Shown in pieces: positions 26,694 to 35,843 of a stretch of DNA of 62,868 nt (positions are counted from its first letter, which is position 1; each line of letters opens with the position of its first letter). The notes below the pieces were generated by a model, which worked only from the letters and a program-made list of their open reading frames with translations, was not told the DNA's origin and ran no database searches. The stretch is from Spirochaetota bacterium (GTDB taxonomy: Bacteria; Spirochaetota; UBA4802; UB4802). Both the position numbers and the translations under genes were made by a program. The DNA is taken from positions 1 through 62,868 of the forward strand of contig JBFLZD010000014.1 of the NCBI GenBank assembly GCA_040756435.1, written 5' to 3'.

Positions 26694-28140
26694 TCTCTAT
26701 AATCTGCGCTAAGTGCTTAGCGGTTTCCTGCTTTTCCTTTACGTTGGATTCTCGAGCTATCATAATGCGCTGCGCCTGTGGTGAGCCTGCACCATGCATT
26801 GATTCGGTTAAATAGCCTACAGCAGCTGTGCCCATAGTGATATTTTCTATCAGGCGCAGGATACGGATGCGGTGTTCAGTAGGAACATCGCTTTTTGCTT
26901 TAAAATATTTTTTAATCCATTTGCCTGCTTCAGGGTGATATAAATCATCTGCCGAAGGAAGTGTAACCAGCGCACCGCCTGCTATGTCCTGTGCAAGGCG
27001 TGCAATCTCATAGGGGAAACGCGTGACATTTTGTTTGTGGACATTTGCAAGCAAGGTGTTTACCATATAAGTACCTGGCTCTTCACGCTTACCCTCTGTT
27101 GCGCATGCAATACAGCCGCAATACAGCGTTTCATTCAGGTGTATCATTTCAATGATCTTGTCTTTCACATGTGATGCTTTGTCTATTCCATTGTACTCAG
27201 CTATTGTCTGCGTTGCACCAATCAGCACATCACCCACACCAACCTTGCAGGCATAGCTCTGACGATGGTATGAGGCAAAGCGTTCAACTAAGTGTCCTGC
27301 AAAGTCATATTCTTTGTACATGAAGACTCTATCCCACGGTACAAACACGTCATCAAATACTATCAGTGCTTCATGGCCGCCAAATAAGGCATTCCCCTGG
27401 TCAATGGTATATTTTTCTAACTTTCGGGTATCACAAGACTGTTGTCCGTAAATATAAATAATCCCTTCAGTATCAGCCGGCACCGCAAAAGAAACTGCCC
27501 AGTCCTTATCTTCGGGGCGCATGGCGATAGTTGGCATCACAATAATCTCATGCGAATTAAGAGCCCCAGTTTGATGAGCCTTAGCCCCACGCACAATGAT
27601 ACCATCGTTTGTTTCTTTTACAACATGCAGGTACAGATCAGGATCTTCCTGTTTATGGGGTGGGAGCGACCTGTCACCTTTGGGATCGGTCATAGCCCCA
27701 TCACATACCAGATCATTATCCTGCACATACTGTAAGTACTGTAAAAAGCGCTGATAATACTGTGTGCCGTATTTCTGATCTATTGCGTATGTTGTCATTG
27801 AAAGGGCATTGAGCGCATCCATCCCCACACAGCGCTGAAAGCAGCATCCAGTCTTTGCACCCAGAAGGCGTCCCATTTTACTTTTTTTCACCAAATCATC
27901 AATACTTTGATGAATATGGGTAAAACGGTTTATGACATTTCCGGTTATGTGTGATGTAGCCGTCATGATATCTTTGTATTCATCTTTCTGGGCAAGGGCA
28001 TACGTCATGGCAACAGCATTGAGTGAGGGCTTAATGATGGGGTTATCAACGGTGTTTTCAATCTTCTGACCAAAAAGATACACGGTTCGCTTTAATGCTT
28101 TAATACTTTCAATATATTCGGCAGGGGTTTTGAGTGGCAT
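26668..28140 (-). CDS. abfD: 4-hydroxybutyryl-CoA dehydratase / vinylacetyl-CoA isomerase
   Basis: 490 residues, the usual length. FAD/[4Fe-4S] enzyme converting 4-hydroxybutyryl-CoA to crotonyl-CoA. Cluster ligands described for the clostridial enzyme have counterparts: Cys100 and Cys104 (CCFQRCVG), His292 and Cys298 (YHRQSYACKVG). Catalytic-region residues Arg91, Thr191 and Glu257 also fit the alignment. The His-to-Cys distance is six residues, one fewer than the His292/Cys299 numbering implies. AAGGAG precedes the ATG. The last residues (NRVSQNKQ) are encoded by the right end of a MITE-like repeat. With the CoA-transferase at 10184-11545 it suggests use of 4-hydroxybutyrate or 4-aminobutyrate. 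Confidence 0.92.
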   Translation of the reverse strand: MPLKTPAEYIESIKALKRTVYLFGQKIENTVDNPIIKPSLNAVAMTYALAQKDEYKDIMTATSHITGNVINRFTHIHQSIDDLVKKSKMGRLLGAKTGCCFQRCVGMDALNALSMTTYAIDQKYGTQYYQRFLQYLQYVQDNDLVCDGAMTDPKGDRSLPPHKQEDPDLYLHVVKETNDGIIVRGAKAHQTGALNSHEIIVMPTIAMRPEDKDWAVSFAVPADTEGIIYIYGQQSCDTRKLEKYTIDQGNALFGGHEALIVFDDVFVPWDRVFMYKEYDFAGHLVERFASYHRQSYACKVGVGDVLIGATQTIAEYNGIDKASHVKDKIIEMIHLNETLYCGCIACATEGKREEPGTYMVNTLLANVHKQNVTRFPYEIARLAQDIAGGALVTLPSADDLYHPEAGKWIKKYFKAKSDVPTEHRIRILRLIENITMGTAAVGYLTESMHGAGSPQAQRIMIARESNVKEKQETAKHLAQIIENRVSQNKQ

Positions 28141-28229
28141 AGGGAATCTCCTTTTTAAAAAGGTTAATGTACATTCATAAATGTAGCAGGCTCAAGATAA
28201 TTGTCAATAAAATTTGTAAAAAATTAATT

Positions 28230-28967
28230 TTATGGATGCAGTTTAAGCCATGACACTATGTATTGCAAGATTAATTCAACATGCTTTTGTGACGTTAACG
28301 TATGGTCACCATCCGGGATGATGTGCATGGTATGGGGTACGCATAGATTTTTCTGAATGTCATGGGCATGGGTTACCGGAACAACATCGTCATTCTGCCC
28401 ATGAATAATACACACAGGGATGTCAACACGGGGGATAAGTTTCACCAGTTCAGTGGTACTCATCTGCTGCAGTGATTGTGCATCAATTGTGTATTCGCCA
28501 ACGGTTACATAATCACCTGAGATGCCTTGCGGAACTATCGCCCTGACCAAATGATTCAGATGCACTGGTGTTGCTATAAGGCTCATGCTTTTTATAGAAA
28601 AAATGTATGGCACGGTTGCTGCATAGTACAGCGCTATAGCACCCCCCATGCTTGAACCAATAATATGCAGGTTAGGGTTGTAGGTATTGGCGGCGTATTC
28701 CAGCACTGCATTGAGTTCGTCAGCACACTGTGGCAGCGCAATAGTAAGGGGGTTTACGGTTGTATAGTGACGTGTGTATCCGTAGCTGAAACTTATTACC
28801 GTATAGCCGCTGTCATGAAGAGATGGTGCAATCTGATTTATTTTATAAGCATCTTTGGAAGAAAAAAGCCCATGGCTGTACACAATGGTACCCACACTTT
28901 GAGCACAGGGGTACACGGTTGCATCTAAGGGGTCTTTATACGGAATGGTTATGGTGCGATAGCTCAT
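28230..28967 (-). CDS. Alpha/beta hydrolase
   Basis: 245 residues without signal peptide. The catalytic triad is readable: nucleophile Ser106 in GSSMGGA, an Asp near 193 in HGQNDDVVP, and His222 in DGDHTL. The HG dipeptide for the oxyanion hole is in VYSHGLFSS. The compact lid resembles cytosolic acyl-esterases or feruloyl-esterase-like hydrolases. The substrate is unknown. It follows the small secreted protein gene by 5 bases and forms a two-gene operon with it. Confidence 0.85.
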   Translation of the reverse strand: MSYRTITIPYKDPLDATVYPCAQSVGTIVYSHGLFSSKDAYKINQIAPSLHDSGYTVISFSYGYTRHYTTVNPLTIALPQCADELNAVLEYAANTYNPNLHIIGSSMGGAIALYYAATVPYIFSIKSMSLIATPVHLNHLVRAIVPQGISGDYVTVGEYTIDAQSLQQMSTTELVKLIPRVDIPVCIIHGQNDDVVPVTHAHDIQKNLCVPHTMHIIPDGDHTLTSQKHVELILQYIVSWLKLHP

Positions 28968-28972
28968 GGTAG

Positions 28973-29422
28973 TTACTTGTGCGTGAGTAAAATGACCGGT
29001 TCAAAATATCCTTCTGAATTAATTCCATCAATGACGATAGACAATGGTTTTAATTCAAGCATTTTTTTGTTGTTTTTGGTTATTAATGTAGCATTGAAAA
29101 GGAAGTATGAAGATTTTACCAGAGCAAAACCAGTGGTAGTATTGACATTACAGCAACTGTCGGCATTTTTCATCTGGTTAATGTTAATGCGAATGGTTTG
29201 TGGATTATCAAATGTATATACACCTTTGAAGATCACAGCATTGGTCTGCATGTAGATAATACACACAGCCTGGTAATTTTTATAAAATCTGAATTCATAT
29301 CCATAATTGCCACGATAGAGTAACTGCCACTTGCCATAAATGTCAGCAAACTGAAGTGTGTGAGCGGCGATAGTTACTGTTACAATGGCTATTGCAATAT
29401 ACAATTGTGATAATTTATTCAT
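28973..29422 (-). CDS. Small secreted protein, lipocalin-like pattern
   Basis: 149 residues with a signal peptide (about residues 1-20). The mature part starts DIYGKWQLLYRGNYGYEFRF, a G-x-W start and successive strands like small lipocalin-type or META-like proteins. An adjacent Cys pair (DSCCNV) is present. I cannot name a family. It is the first gene of a pair with the hydrolase. Confidence 0.5.
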   Translation of the reverse strand: MNKLSQLYIAIAIVTVTIAAHTLQFADIYGKWQLLYRGNYGYEFRFYKNYQAVCIIYMQTNAVIFKGVYTFDNPQTIRININQMKNADSCCNVNTTTGFALVKSSYFLFNATLITKNNKKMLELKPLSIVIDGINSEGYFEPVILLTHK

Positions 29423-29730
29423 CTACTTCCCTTCATTTTTATTGTTTTACACAGTAAGAATAATCTAACTAATAATCAAGGAATTTTTTTAGTAGTAGCA
29501 TTGTCTCTCATACTGGAGATGTACACTATTTTCATTATGAAATTTTTTAAGGAATTATTGCTGGATGTTGTTATAAATTTTATCGGGCAATGATATTGTT
29601 TATAAACCTATTGGGGATGACCTGACGCATAAAACTTATTTTTTCACTATCAGGTAATTGACAAATGAAAAGGGCTGCCCCACGGTTTGTTTTGCGACTG
29701 CCCCTATAGAACAATTTGTTGTTCACTATA
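29423..29730. other. Intergenic region with a short MITE remnant
   Basis: 308 bases between the 3' end of the fusion gene and the start of the secreted-protein gene. The only structured part is the repeat remnant at 29671-29706. The remainder is AT-rich without protein-like frames. Confidence 0.5.
29671..29706. repeat. Internally deleted MITE-like copy
   Basis: AGGGCTGCCCCA is followed directly by GGTTTGTTTTGCGACTGCCC and CT. Read on the minus strand, the right half resembles the right end of copy 1 (AGGGTGTCTCAAAACAAACAG-like) with the same CAAAACAAAC core. Both ends survive with almost no interior. It lies 25 bases past the stop of the ATP-grasp/FMN gene and could act as its terminator. 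Confidence 0.5.
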
Positions 29731-31992
29731 CTATCGTACTTCTAATGGCTGGTATGAGTTATGATGGATTTTACGTACAATGTCGCTGATTATATCATCT
29801 ATTGTTGCGCAGCCTGTCAGTATCATGGCTTTTTTTAGCTCGGCCTGTAATGATTTAAGGTAATATGCAACAGCCTCAGAACCCATTCCCACGGCAGCAA
29901 TAGCAATAGGTCTACCAATAAGCACATACTCAGCACCTAATGCTAATGCTTTTAAAATGTCAACACCAGTTCTGAAACCCCCGTCAATTAATATATGGAT
30001 ATGCCCCTGTACCTCGCGCACAATATCTTCTAATACATCCATGGTTCCAACCATCTCATCAAGTACCCTGCCCCCATGATTAGAAACTACAATTGCATGG
30101 GCACCTGCTTCAACAGCTATTGCAGCATCGCGCGGATTCATAATGCCTTTGAGTATAAATGGCAGGTGTGTGGATGATATAATGCTTTTAAGCTCGCTTA
30201 AGCTTTTGGGCTTTACTGCCTGATGTTTTAATTCCATGGTCTTGAATACAATGGCATCAATATCCATGCCCACGGCAACAGCGCCTGCAGCTTCTGCAGC
30301 CTGAATGCGTTTAATGATTTCATCGTTATTTGCTCGTGGTTTGAATATGGGTATGCCCATACCGCCAAATTGAGTTAAAGCTTCCATTGCTATTTTATAC
30401 TTTTCCGGGTCTGCTCCGTCACCTAAGAATGCAATGGTACCTGCATCCATACAACCCTTGACCACGGCAATGTTGTAATCCAATTCATCTATCGCTCCGC
30501 CTAAATTGGTAACGGCTCCGGTAATGGGTGCTGCCATAACAGGGAAAGACAGGTTGATGCCAAACAGTGAAGTAGATGTGTCGGGATTGGTTACATCGTG
30601 AATGACGCGGGTATTGATTTTATAATTAAGGAGTGCTTCACTGTTTCGTTTAAATGAAGCGCCATTGCCTGCTCCACCCATGCCGGGGACTCCGCTGGCA
30701 CAATCCTTGCCATTGCACTGTTTGCATACGTAGCATACTTTACGCAACCTCTCCCGTGCAGAAATATTGATGGTGTCCATGGAAAGTTCTGATTCATCAC
30801 ATATTTCTATTTTTATCATTTCTTTGCACTTACGAACAGCTTCTTCCGCTTCTTCCAGGGTGTCAGCAACGGCAATAATATGGCCTGCTTTTTCAACATT
30901 GGATGTTGGCTTTTTCACTTTATCACCAGGTTTTACATTAATGAATATTTCAGCAATGCCGGGAATCTTCAATGCTTCTTCTACACCGCATATCTTTTTT
31001 ACTATTCCGGGTCTTGTGATGATTGCCCGCTCAATGGATACCCTGTTATACAATGGTTCAAGATTGCCTGGTTCCTGTCCCAATGCTACCTCAATAGCAG
31101 CACGCATTAAGTTAACGCCCGTTGAAAGTGGATAGGTATACGCTGACATAAAACCACCAGAAAGCCGTGCAGCCAGTTCCCCAATTTTTGGGCCATCCTT
31201 GGTTATTTTAATATCGCCTTTGGCACAGCCTAAATGAATCCCCAAAGCTTTGATGCCAGCCTTCATCACTTCACAGGCACTGTCCTGCACCTCTTTTGGC
31301 AACTGTGAAGGCATGGTGTGGCCTGTTTCAACAAAGTGGGGAGGATATTCAATGATACGGTCGGCAATACCGGTGAAGGTCACTTCCCCATTGAAAACAA
31401 CAGCGTCAATGGATAATTCATGACCTTCCATAAATTCTTCTATTATCAATTCACCACTGGGAGATGCACTTTTGGCAAATGTAAATGCGTCAGCTATCTG
31501 ATTTTTATTATCAATACGTACCACACCGCGGGCGCCCATATTATCAGATGGTTTTATGACTACAGGAAATCCCAACACCCTGCATGCCTTCTTTGCATCT
31601 GAAAGAGACCATACCGGGAAGAAATGAGGTGAGGGAACACCGTGTTCAAAAAACCGTGTACGCATTTTTATTTTATTGGTTGCAGCAATGGCATCTTCAA
31701 ACTTTATCCCGGGGAGGTTAAGTGCATTAGCCACAGCAGCGACAGTGGCTGAAGCATCAGTACCAACCGTCAAAACGCCCGATATAGGGGTAATCTCATG
31801 TTGTTTTTTTGCTACGCGGACTGAACCTTCAATATCACGGGTACTCATGACAATAGGGATATCAGCATACTTCATTCCTAATGCATTGGGGTTATAATCA
31901 GTAACTATCACCTGCAGCCCCATTTTTTGAGCTGTCTGTATAACAGGAACCTGTAAAAGGCCTCCGCCAATTACCAGTATGGTCTTTTTCAT
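29731..31992 (-). CDS. ATP-grasp ligase fused to FMN-dependent alpha-hydroxyacid oxidoreductase-like domain
   Basis: 753 residues with two enzymes in one chain. Residues 1-400 are an ATP-grasp protein: N-terminal Rossmann (ILVIGGGLLQVPVIQTA), ATP loop (VIKPSDNMGARGV), metal site (GELAARLSGGF). Residues about 425-753 are a TIM barrel of the FMN-dependent lactate/glycolate-oxidase type with SNHGGRVLDE (catalytic His) and LIDGGFRTGVDILKALALGA (FMN phosphate loop). The linker carries CYVCKQCNGKDC, four Cys that could hold a metal or cluster. The start at 31992 follows GGGGGA. An upstream TTG at 32004 is less likely. The combined reaction is unknown. Confidence 0.85.
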   Translation of the reverse strand: MKKTILVIGGGLLQVPVIQTAQKMGLQVIVTDYNPNALGMKYADIPIVMSTRDIEGSVRVAKKQHEITPISGVLTVGTDASATVAAVANALNLPGIKFEDAIAATNKIKMRTRFFEHGVPSPHFFPVWSLSDAKKACRVLGFPVVIKPSDNMGARGVVRIDNKNQIADAFTFAKSASPSGELIIEEFMEGHELSIDAVVFNGEVTFTGIADRIIEYPPHFVETGHTMPSQLPKEVQDSACEVMKAGIKALGIHLGCAKGDIKITKDGPKIGELAARLSGGFMSAYTYPLSTGVNLMRAAIEVALGQEPGNLEPLYNRVSIERAIITRPGIVKKICGVEEALKIPGIAEIFINVKPGDKVKKPTSNVEKAGHIIAVADTLEEAEEAVRKCKEMIKIEICDESELSMDTINISARERLRKVCYVCKQCNGKDCASGVPGMGGAGNGASFKRNSEALLNYKINTRVIHDVTNPDTSTSLFGINLSFPVMAAPITGAVTNLGGAIDELDYNIAVVKGCMDAGTIAFLGDGADPEKYKIAMEALTQFGGMGIPIFKPRANNDEIIKRIQAAEAAGAVAVGMDIDAIVFKTMELKHQAVKPKSLSELKSIISSTHLPFILKGIMNPRDAAIAVEAGAHAIVVSNHGGRVLDEMVGTMDVLEDIVREVQGHIHILIDGGFRTGVDILKALALGAEYVLIGRPIAIAAVGMGSEAVAYYLKSLQAELKKAMILTGCATIDDIISDIVRKIHHNSYQPLEVR

Positions 31993-32100
31993 GGAATCCC
32001 CCAATATTATGTCACATTAGCAGTACATGTCCAATACAGCAACAATTTTGCTATTATAATTATTGGCTTTTTTAGATTAAAACTTAAATGTAATTTTTAG

Positions 32101-32130
32101 TTGCATTTCTTTGGCATTTTTCAATAGTAT
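32101..32130 (+). promoter_or_regulatory. Predicted promoter of the TPR-barrel gene
   Basis: TTGCAT at 32101-32106 and TAGTAT at 32125-32130 are separated by 18 bases, about 45 bases before the ATG. Confidence 0.35.
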
Positions 32131-32175
32131 ATAGTACTGTTACTTGTTATACTTTAGTAAAGTAAGGAAAGGTTT

Positions 32176-33609
32176 ATGTACAAAAAAATAATTACTGTGT
32201 TATTTTGCATTTGTGTGACAGCTCTGTATGCTCAGGATCCTGAAGAATTAACCAGAGAAGGGGTTGAATTAGGCAGAAAGCAGAAATATGATGAATCATT
32301 GCAGAAACTGGACGAATCAATGAAATTATATAATGTCCGCTCAGCCAAGACATTGCATAACATGGGTTATGTATATGAACTCAAAGGAGAAATTGATAAA
32401 GCAATCCCTGCATATGAAGAGGCGGTACGGCGCAATCCTATACAAATTCCATCTCTGGAGAGATTAGGGTATTTATATTATAAAACAGGTTTATTTGATA
32501 AAGCAGTGGCAACGGGAGAGCAGGTGTTGAAACTTGATCCCAAAAATCAGGAAGTTATAAAGTGGTTACCTGATGCATATAAACAAAAACTGATAGCTCA
32601 AGCACAAAAGCAAATGGAAGAACAAGCTGCAAAAGAAGAAAAGAAGATTGCAAAAGAAGAGGTTGTTGAAGAAGAAAAACCACAGGAAAAGAAACGAATT
32701 CTTCTGGCTACAGTTGATGGTATGTCCAGAACAGGATATTTCCTGGATAGCAAAGGGTTTGAGGTGGTCAGTGATAATGGCATTGGCCCCAATATGCCAT
32801 ACCTGTTTTTTATTGATGCTGGACGATTTGATGGATGGGAAGCACGCATAACAACTGGCAATCCTTACTATGGAGCATTAATGCCTGATGCCAATGCATG
32901 GATGGAAAAAGTAGAAGGTATGTTTAATGCAGGGGGTTATTATTTAGGCTTTGGTGTTCTTGGCAATCACCACCGTAGTGGAGATATCTTTGGTGAAAAT
33001 AAACACCTTAATGATTATAAAATGGGGATATTGTTTGGATTTACTCAGGATAAGGCCAGGGTTGACATTGCCCTGTATCCACGGCTTATTATGCGCGATG
33101 GGGAAAAATCAGGTGGGAAAACCTTTGATGCTGATTATTTTGATTTTGCGTATACATACACCTTTGATAAATATTTACAGTATTATACAAAGCTTACTAT
33201 CAATGAGTTTTACTTTTTTGACCATACTATACCAGCATGTTTGTATGCTGGTGTATATGATTTTAGTATAGGAGTTATTCTTAACAGGTATAATGAATTA
33301 ACCGGTCAAAAAAAGCTTTCATTCAATTTTAGTATTACCGAGCGCATGTATTTTGGTTCTCTCAACCTTGATGATCCGTATGCAAAATTTGGCAATGGCC
33401 AGGGATGGTTTGGGATAAATACTGATAAATGGACAAAAGGTGATCCTTTTTCAGGATTCAGGTCACTTTCTCATGTGTTTACTGCTGGCATGGAGGAATA
33501 TATTCATAAAAATATTTTTCTTTATCAGTCATTGGGTTTTGAATTAGCTGATACATCTGAAGATCATCATGAAATTACGTTTAAACTTGGAGCAGGTGTT
33601 GAATTGTAG
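32176..33609 (+). CDS. TPR protein with C-terminal beta-barrel-like domain
   Basis: 477 residues: signal peptide (1-19, ending ALYAQ), three TPR units (about residues 25-130, including HNMGYVYELKGEIDKAIPAY), then a Lys/Glu coiled linker (135-175) rich in AKEE/EEKPQEK. The following 300 residues alternate amphipathic strands with aromatic belts and end in a strand (KLGAGVEL), as in outer-membrane barrels. It is expected to assemble in the outer membrane with a periplasmic TPR platform. The downstream gene starts 2 bases later, so the two are one operon. Confidence 0.75.
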   Translation: MYKKIITVLFCICVTALYAQDPEELTREGVELGRKQKYDESLQKLDESMKLYNVRSAKTLHNMGYVYELKGEIDKAIPAYEEAVRRNPIQIPSLERLGYLYYKTGLFDKAVATGEQVLKLDPKNQEVIKWLPDAYKQKLIAQAQKQMEEQAAKEEKKIAKEEVVEEEKPQEKKRILLATVDGMSRTGYFLDSKGFEVVSDNGIGPNMPYLFFIDAGRFDGWEARITTGNPYYGALMPDANAWMEKVEGMFNAGGYYLGFGVLGNHHRSGDIFGENKHLNDYKMGILFGFTQDKARVDIALYPRLIMRDGEKSGGKTFDADYFDFAYTYTFDKYLQYYTKLTINEFYFFDHTIPACLYAGVYDFSIGVILNRYNELTGQKKLSFNFSITERMYFGSLNLDDPYAKFGNGQGWFGINTDKWTKGDPFSGFRSLSHVFTAGMEEYIHKNIFLYQSLGFELADTSEDHHEITFKLGAGVEL

Positions 33610-33611
33610 GT

Positions 33612-34397
33612 ATGGATTATAGAGAAATCACTGAATATGCAATCCATGTTTGTAAACAGGCAGGAGCAATAATACTGGAAGGGTATTACAGCAACGATGT
33701 AACGATTGATTACAAAAGCAGGACAAATTTAGTAACCAACATAGATTATGAATCTGAAAAATTAATTGTTGAAAGCATTAAAAATACATTTCCTGACCAT
33801 GGAATAGTTGCAGAAGAGGGAAGTTTAAAGAAATCCAATAGCAACTATGTGTGGTATGTTGATCCGTTAGATGCTACCAATAACTTTGCTCACAAAATTC
33901 CGCTCTTTTGTGTTACTGTTGCATTATATTCCAGAGAGATAACATCAACAGTTGTTGGTGTGGTTTATGAGCCTTTACGCGATGAATGTTTTTATGCGTG
34001 GAAAGGAGGCGGTGCCTATTGCAACACAAAACGAATATATGTTTCACAAATTCAGGATATTGGCATTTCAGTTATTGCTACTGGTTTTCCCTATAAAAAA
34101 GATGACCCGGATGTAAACAACCTGAAACAATTTAATAATGTTTTGCCAAACGTTCAGGGAATTCGGAGGATGGGATCTGCAGCCATTGACCTTTCATATG
34201 TAGCATGTGGAAGATTTGATGGTTATTGGGAGCCCATGCTGTATCCATGGGATATGGCAGCAGGTGCACTTATTGTAGTGGAAGCAGGGGGGATGGTGTC
34301 GAAATATAATGGTGAACCATTTGACCCTGAGTACCCTGAAATATGTGCCACCAATGGACTCATTCATCGTCAGTTACTTGATTGTATTAATGCATAG
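33612..34397 (+). CDS. Inositol monophosphatase family protein
   Basis: 261 residues. Metal-binding motifs of the IMPase family are present: EEGS near residue 75, DPLDATNNF near 94-102 and WDMAAGALIVVEAGG near 218-232. The second motif normally reads DPLDGTTNF. Here Gly-Thr are replaced by Ala-Thr-Asn, but the metal aspartates remain. It dephosphorylates a sugar or inositol phosphate, or 3'-phosphoadenosine 5'-phosphate. Substrate uncertain. It begins 2 bases after the TPR-barrel gene. Confidence 0.85.
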   Translation: MDYREITEYAIHVCKQAGAIILEGYYSNDVTIDYKSRTNLVTNIDYESEKLIVESIKNTFPDHGIVAEEGSLKKSNSNYVWYVDPLDATNNFAHKIPLFCVTVALYSREITSTVVGVVYEPLRDECFYAWKGGGAYCNTKRIYVSQIQDIGISVIATGFPYKKDDPDVNNLKQFNNVLPNVQGIRRMGSAAIDLSYVACGRFDGYWEPMLYPWDMAAGALIVVEAGGMVSKYNGEPFDPEYPEICATNGLIHRQLLDCINA

Positions 34398-34473
34398 ATG
34401 GTGTATTCTTCTAAATTTTGCAAGTAGATTGACCGATAGATACTAAGAAACACTGTAATGATGGGCGGTTTAT

Positions 34474-35064
34474 ATGAAGAAAAAAATTTATACAATAATT
34501 ATGGTATTGTTTGCATCTGTATTGCTGGCACAGACTACTCAAAAATTAGATATTCCTGTCCAGTCTTTATATAGTAACCAGGTTAGAATAAAGGATATAT
34601 ATTTTAACAAAAGAGTTGATACAGCCGGGAAAGGAGATGTCCTGGAGGTTGAGGTGCTGTTTGAAAATTTAACTGATAATCCTATGGATATATATGTAAA
34701 TGTTATTGCAACCTTTGAAAAAGAAGAAAAAACCACATCCAGTTTTGAGATGCCTATACCCGAAAAGGAGCGTATACGAAATTTTGTCCCCTATCCAGAT
34801 GATGTGTCAAATTATGAATATACTGATGGCAAAGGTAAAAAAATATTTCAGGCGTATCCAAAAAATACAAAATCGGGGATTAATCCTTTAACAAATAAAT
34901 TATATTCACTTCCGGTGAGGGATACTTTAGTTGTGCGTTCTTATCATGTATCTCCATATCGGAAAGACTTTGTATTTTTTAATTATGTTACGGTACTTGT
35001 TTTTGACAAGGATGGCAATCCCATCATGCACCAAGTATATGAACTGAAAGGTAAAAGGAAATAA
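34474..35064 (+). CDS. Secreted hypothetical protein
   Basis: 196 residues with a signal peptide (1-19, ending SVLLAQ). The mature part is a beta-sandwich-like domain beginning IKDIYFNKRVD and LEVEVLFENLTDNPMDIYVN, with an acidic/basic FEKEEKTTSSFEMP loop and a C-terminal strand VTVLVFDKDGNP. It resembles small periplasmic Ig-fold proteins, but I cannot name a family. It ends at a strong terminator and is probably the last gene of the TPR-IMPase operon or has its own promoter in the 76-base gap. Confidence 0.6.
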   Translation: MKKKIYTIIMVLFASVLLAQTTQKLDIPVQSLYSNQVRIKDIYFNKRVDTAGKGDVLEVEVLFENLTDNPMDIYVNVIATFEKEEKTTSSFEMPIPEKERIRNFVPYPDDVSNYEYTDGKGKKIFQAYPKNTKSGINPLTNKLYSLPVRDTLVVRSYHVSPYRKDFVFFNYVTVLVFDKDGNPIMHQVYELKGKRK

Positions 35065-35093
35065 AAAAAGGCGGCTAAAAACCGCCTTTTTTT
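35063..35093. terminator. Bidirectional rho-independent terminator
   Basis: AAAAAAAGGCGG pairs perfectly with CCGCCTTTTTTT around a CTAAAAA loop. The A and T tracts make it functional in both directions, between the convergent secreted-protein and cytidylate-kinase-like genes. Confidence 0.92.
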
Positions 35094-35107
35094 AATATGC
35101 TACATGA

Positions 35108-35821
35108 TTAAATAAGCTTTCGTGCCTTTAATGCAGCAATAACAATAGCAGCTATCTGCTCAGGTGTGAACTGGGCAATATTGAAAGTAAGGTCATATGA
35201 TGCCGGGTCGTAAGCATCAAATTTGATATACTGAGTCATGAATTCATGACGTTGTTTATCTTTTTCTTCAATAAGCTTTTCAGCTGCAAGCCTGTCTCTA
35301 ATCTTCTGGATTTCCATAACTTTCTGGATACGATATTGCAACGGAGCAACAAAACGTAGATGCAGTCCAAATCGTAATCCTTTTGTAATAATTACTGACC
35401 CCCTTCCCACCAGAATAGCGTTGCCATGGATTGCAAGTGAACGTATGGTGCTGGCAAGTTTCTGGAAAACAGCTGCCTGTGGTGGCAGGTCAGAAAGCAT
35501 GGTCCGCCATAATTCGCTCATTTCCTCACGCTTTTTCGTGTCGATAGTTTCCACAATCTTTTCTGAAATGTTATACTGCTCTTCAATTTTGTTAATCAAA
35601 TTTTTGTCATAGGTAATCCATTTGTCACTACGCTGTAAATCATTGAGGCTTTTGGCAATTGCTTCGGCAATATCATTTGCAAAACACCCATATTGCCTGG
35701 AAATAGTGATAAAGGGGCGGGGAATGTCTTCTTTTTCAATAACCTTTTTTTCAGACTCCCAGACCTTCATCTGGTTCTGGATCCAGCGTTCCAGTGTAGA
35801 TTCTTTAATTGGGTTACTCAT
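35108..35821 (-). CDS. Cytidylate kinase-like family protein
   Basis: 237 residues. The N-terminal PFITISRQYGCFANDIAEAI aligns with the P-loop region of cytidylate-kinase-like proteins (a degenerate phosphate loop after ITISRQ-G). It is followed by a helical lid and an Arg-rich RFVAPLQYRIQK segment that fits the LID/NMP region. These proteins are annotated as kinases of unknown substrate. The start at 35821 is chosen because AGGAG lies 6 bases upstream. A TTG start 6 bases earlier is unlikely. Monocistronic, ending at the bidirectional terminator. Confidence 0.82.
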   Translation of the reverse strand: MSNPIKESTLERWIQNQMKVWESEKKVIEKEDIPRPFITISRQYGCFANDIAEAIAKSLNDLQRSDKWITYDKNLINKIEEQYNISEKIVETIDTKKREEMSELWRTMLSDLPPQAAVFQKLASTIRSLAIHGNAILVGRGSVIITKGLRFGLHLRFVAPLQYRIQKVMEIQKIRDRLAAEKLIEEKDKQRHEFMTQYIKFDAYDPASYDLTFNIAQFTPEQIAAIVIAALKARKLI

Positions 35822-35837
35822 AATCAACTCCTATAAT
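35809..35837 (+). promoter_or_regulatory. Candidate rightward promoter with perfect -10 box
   Basis: TTGGGT at 35809-35814, 17-base spacer, TATAAT at 35832-35837. It points rightward into the hairpin array at 35849-36042. The -35 matches only partly. It overlaps the ribosome site and start of the leftward cytidylate-kinase-like gene. Confidence 0.4.
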
Positions 35838-35843
35838 TGCTAA

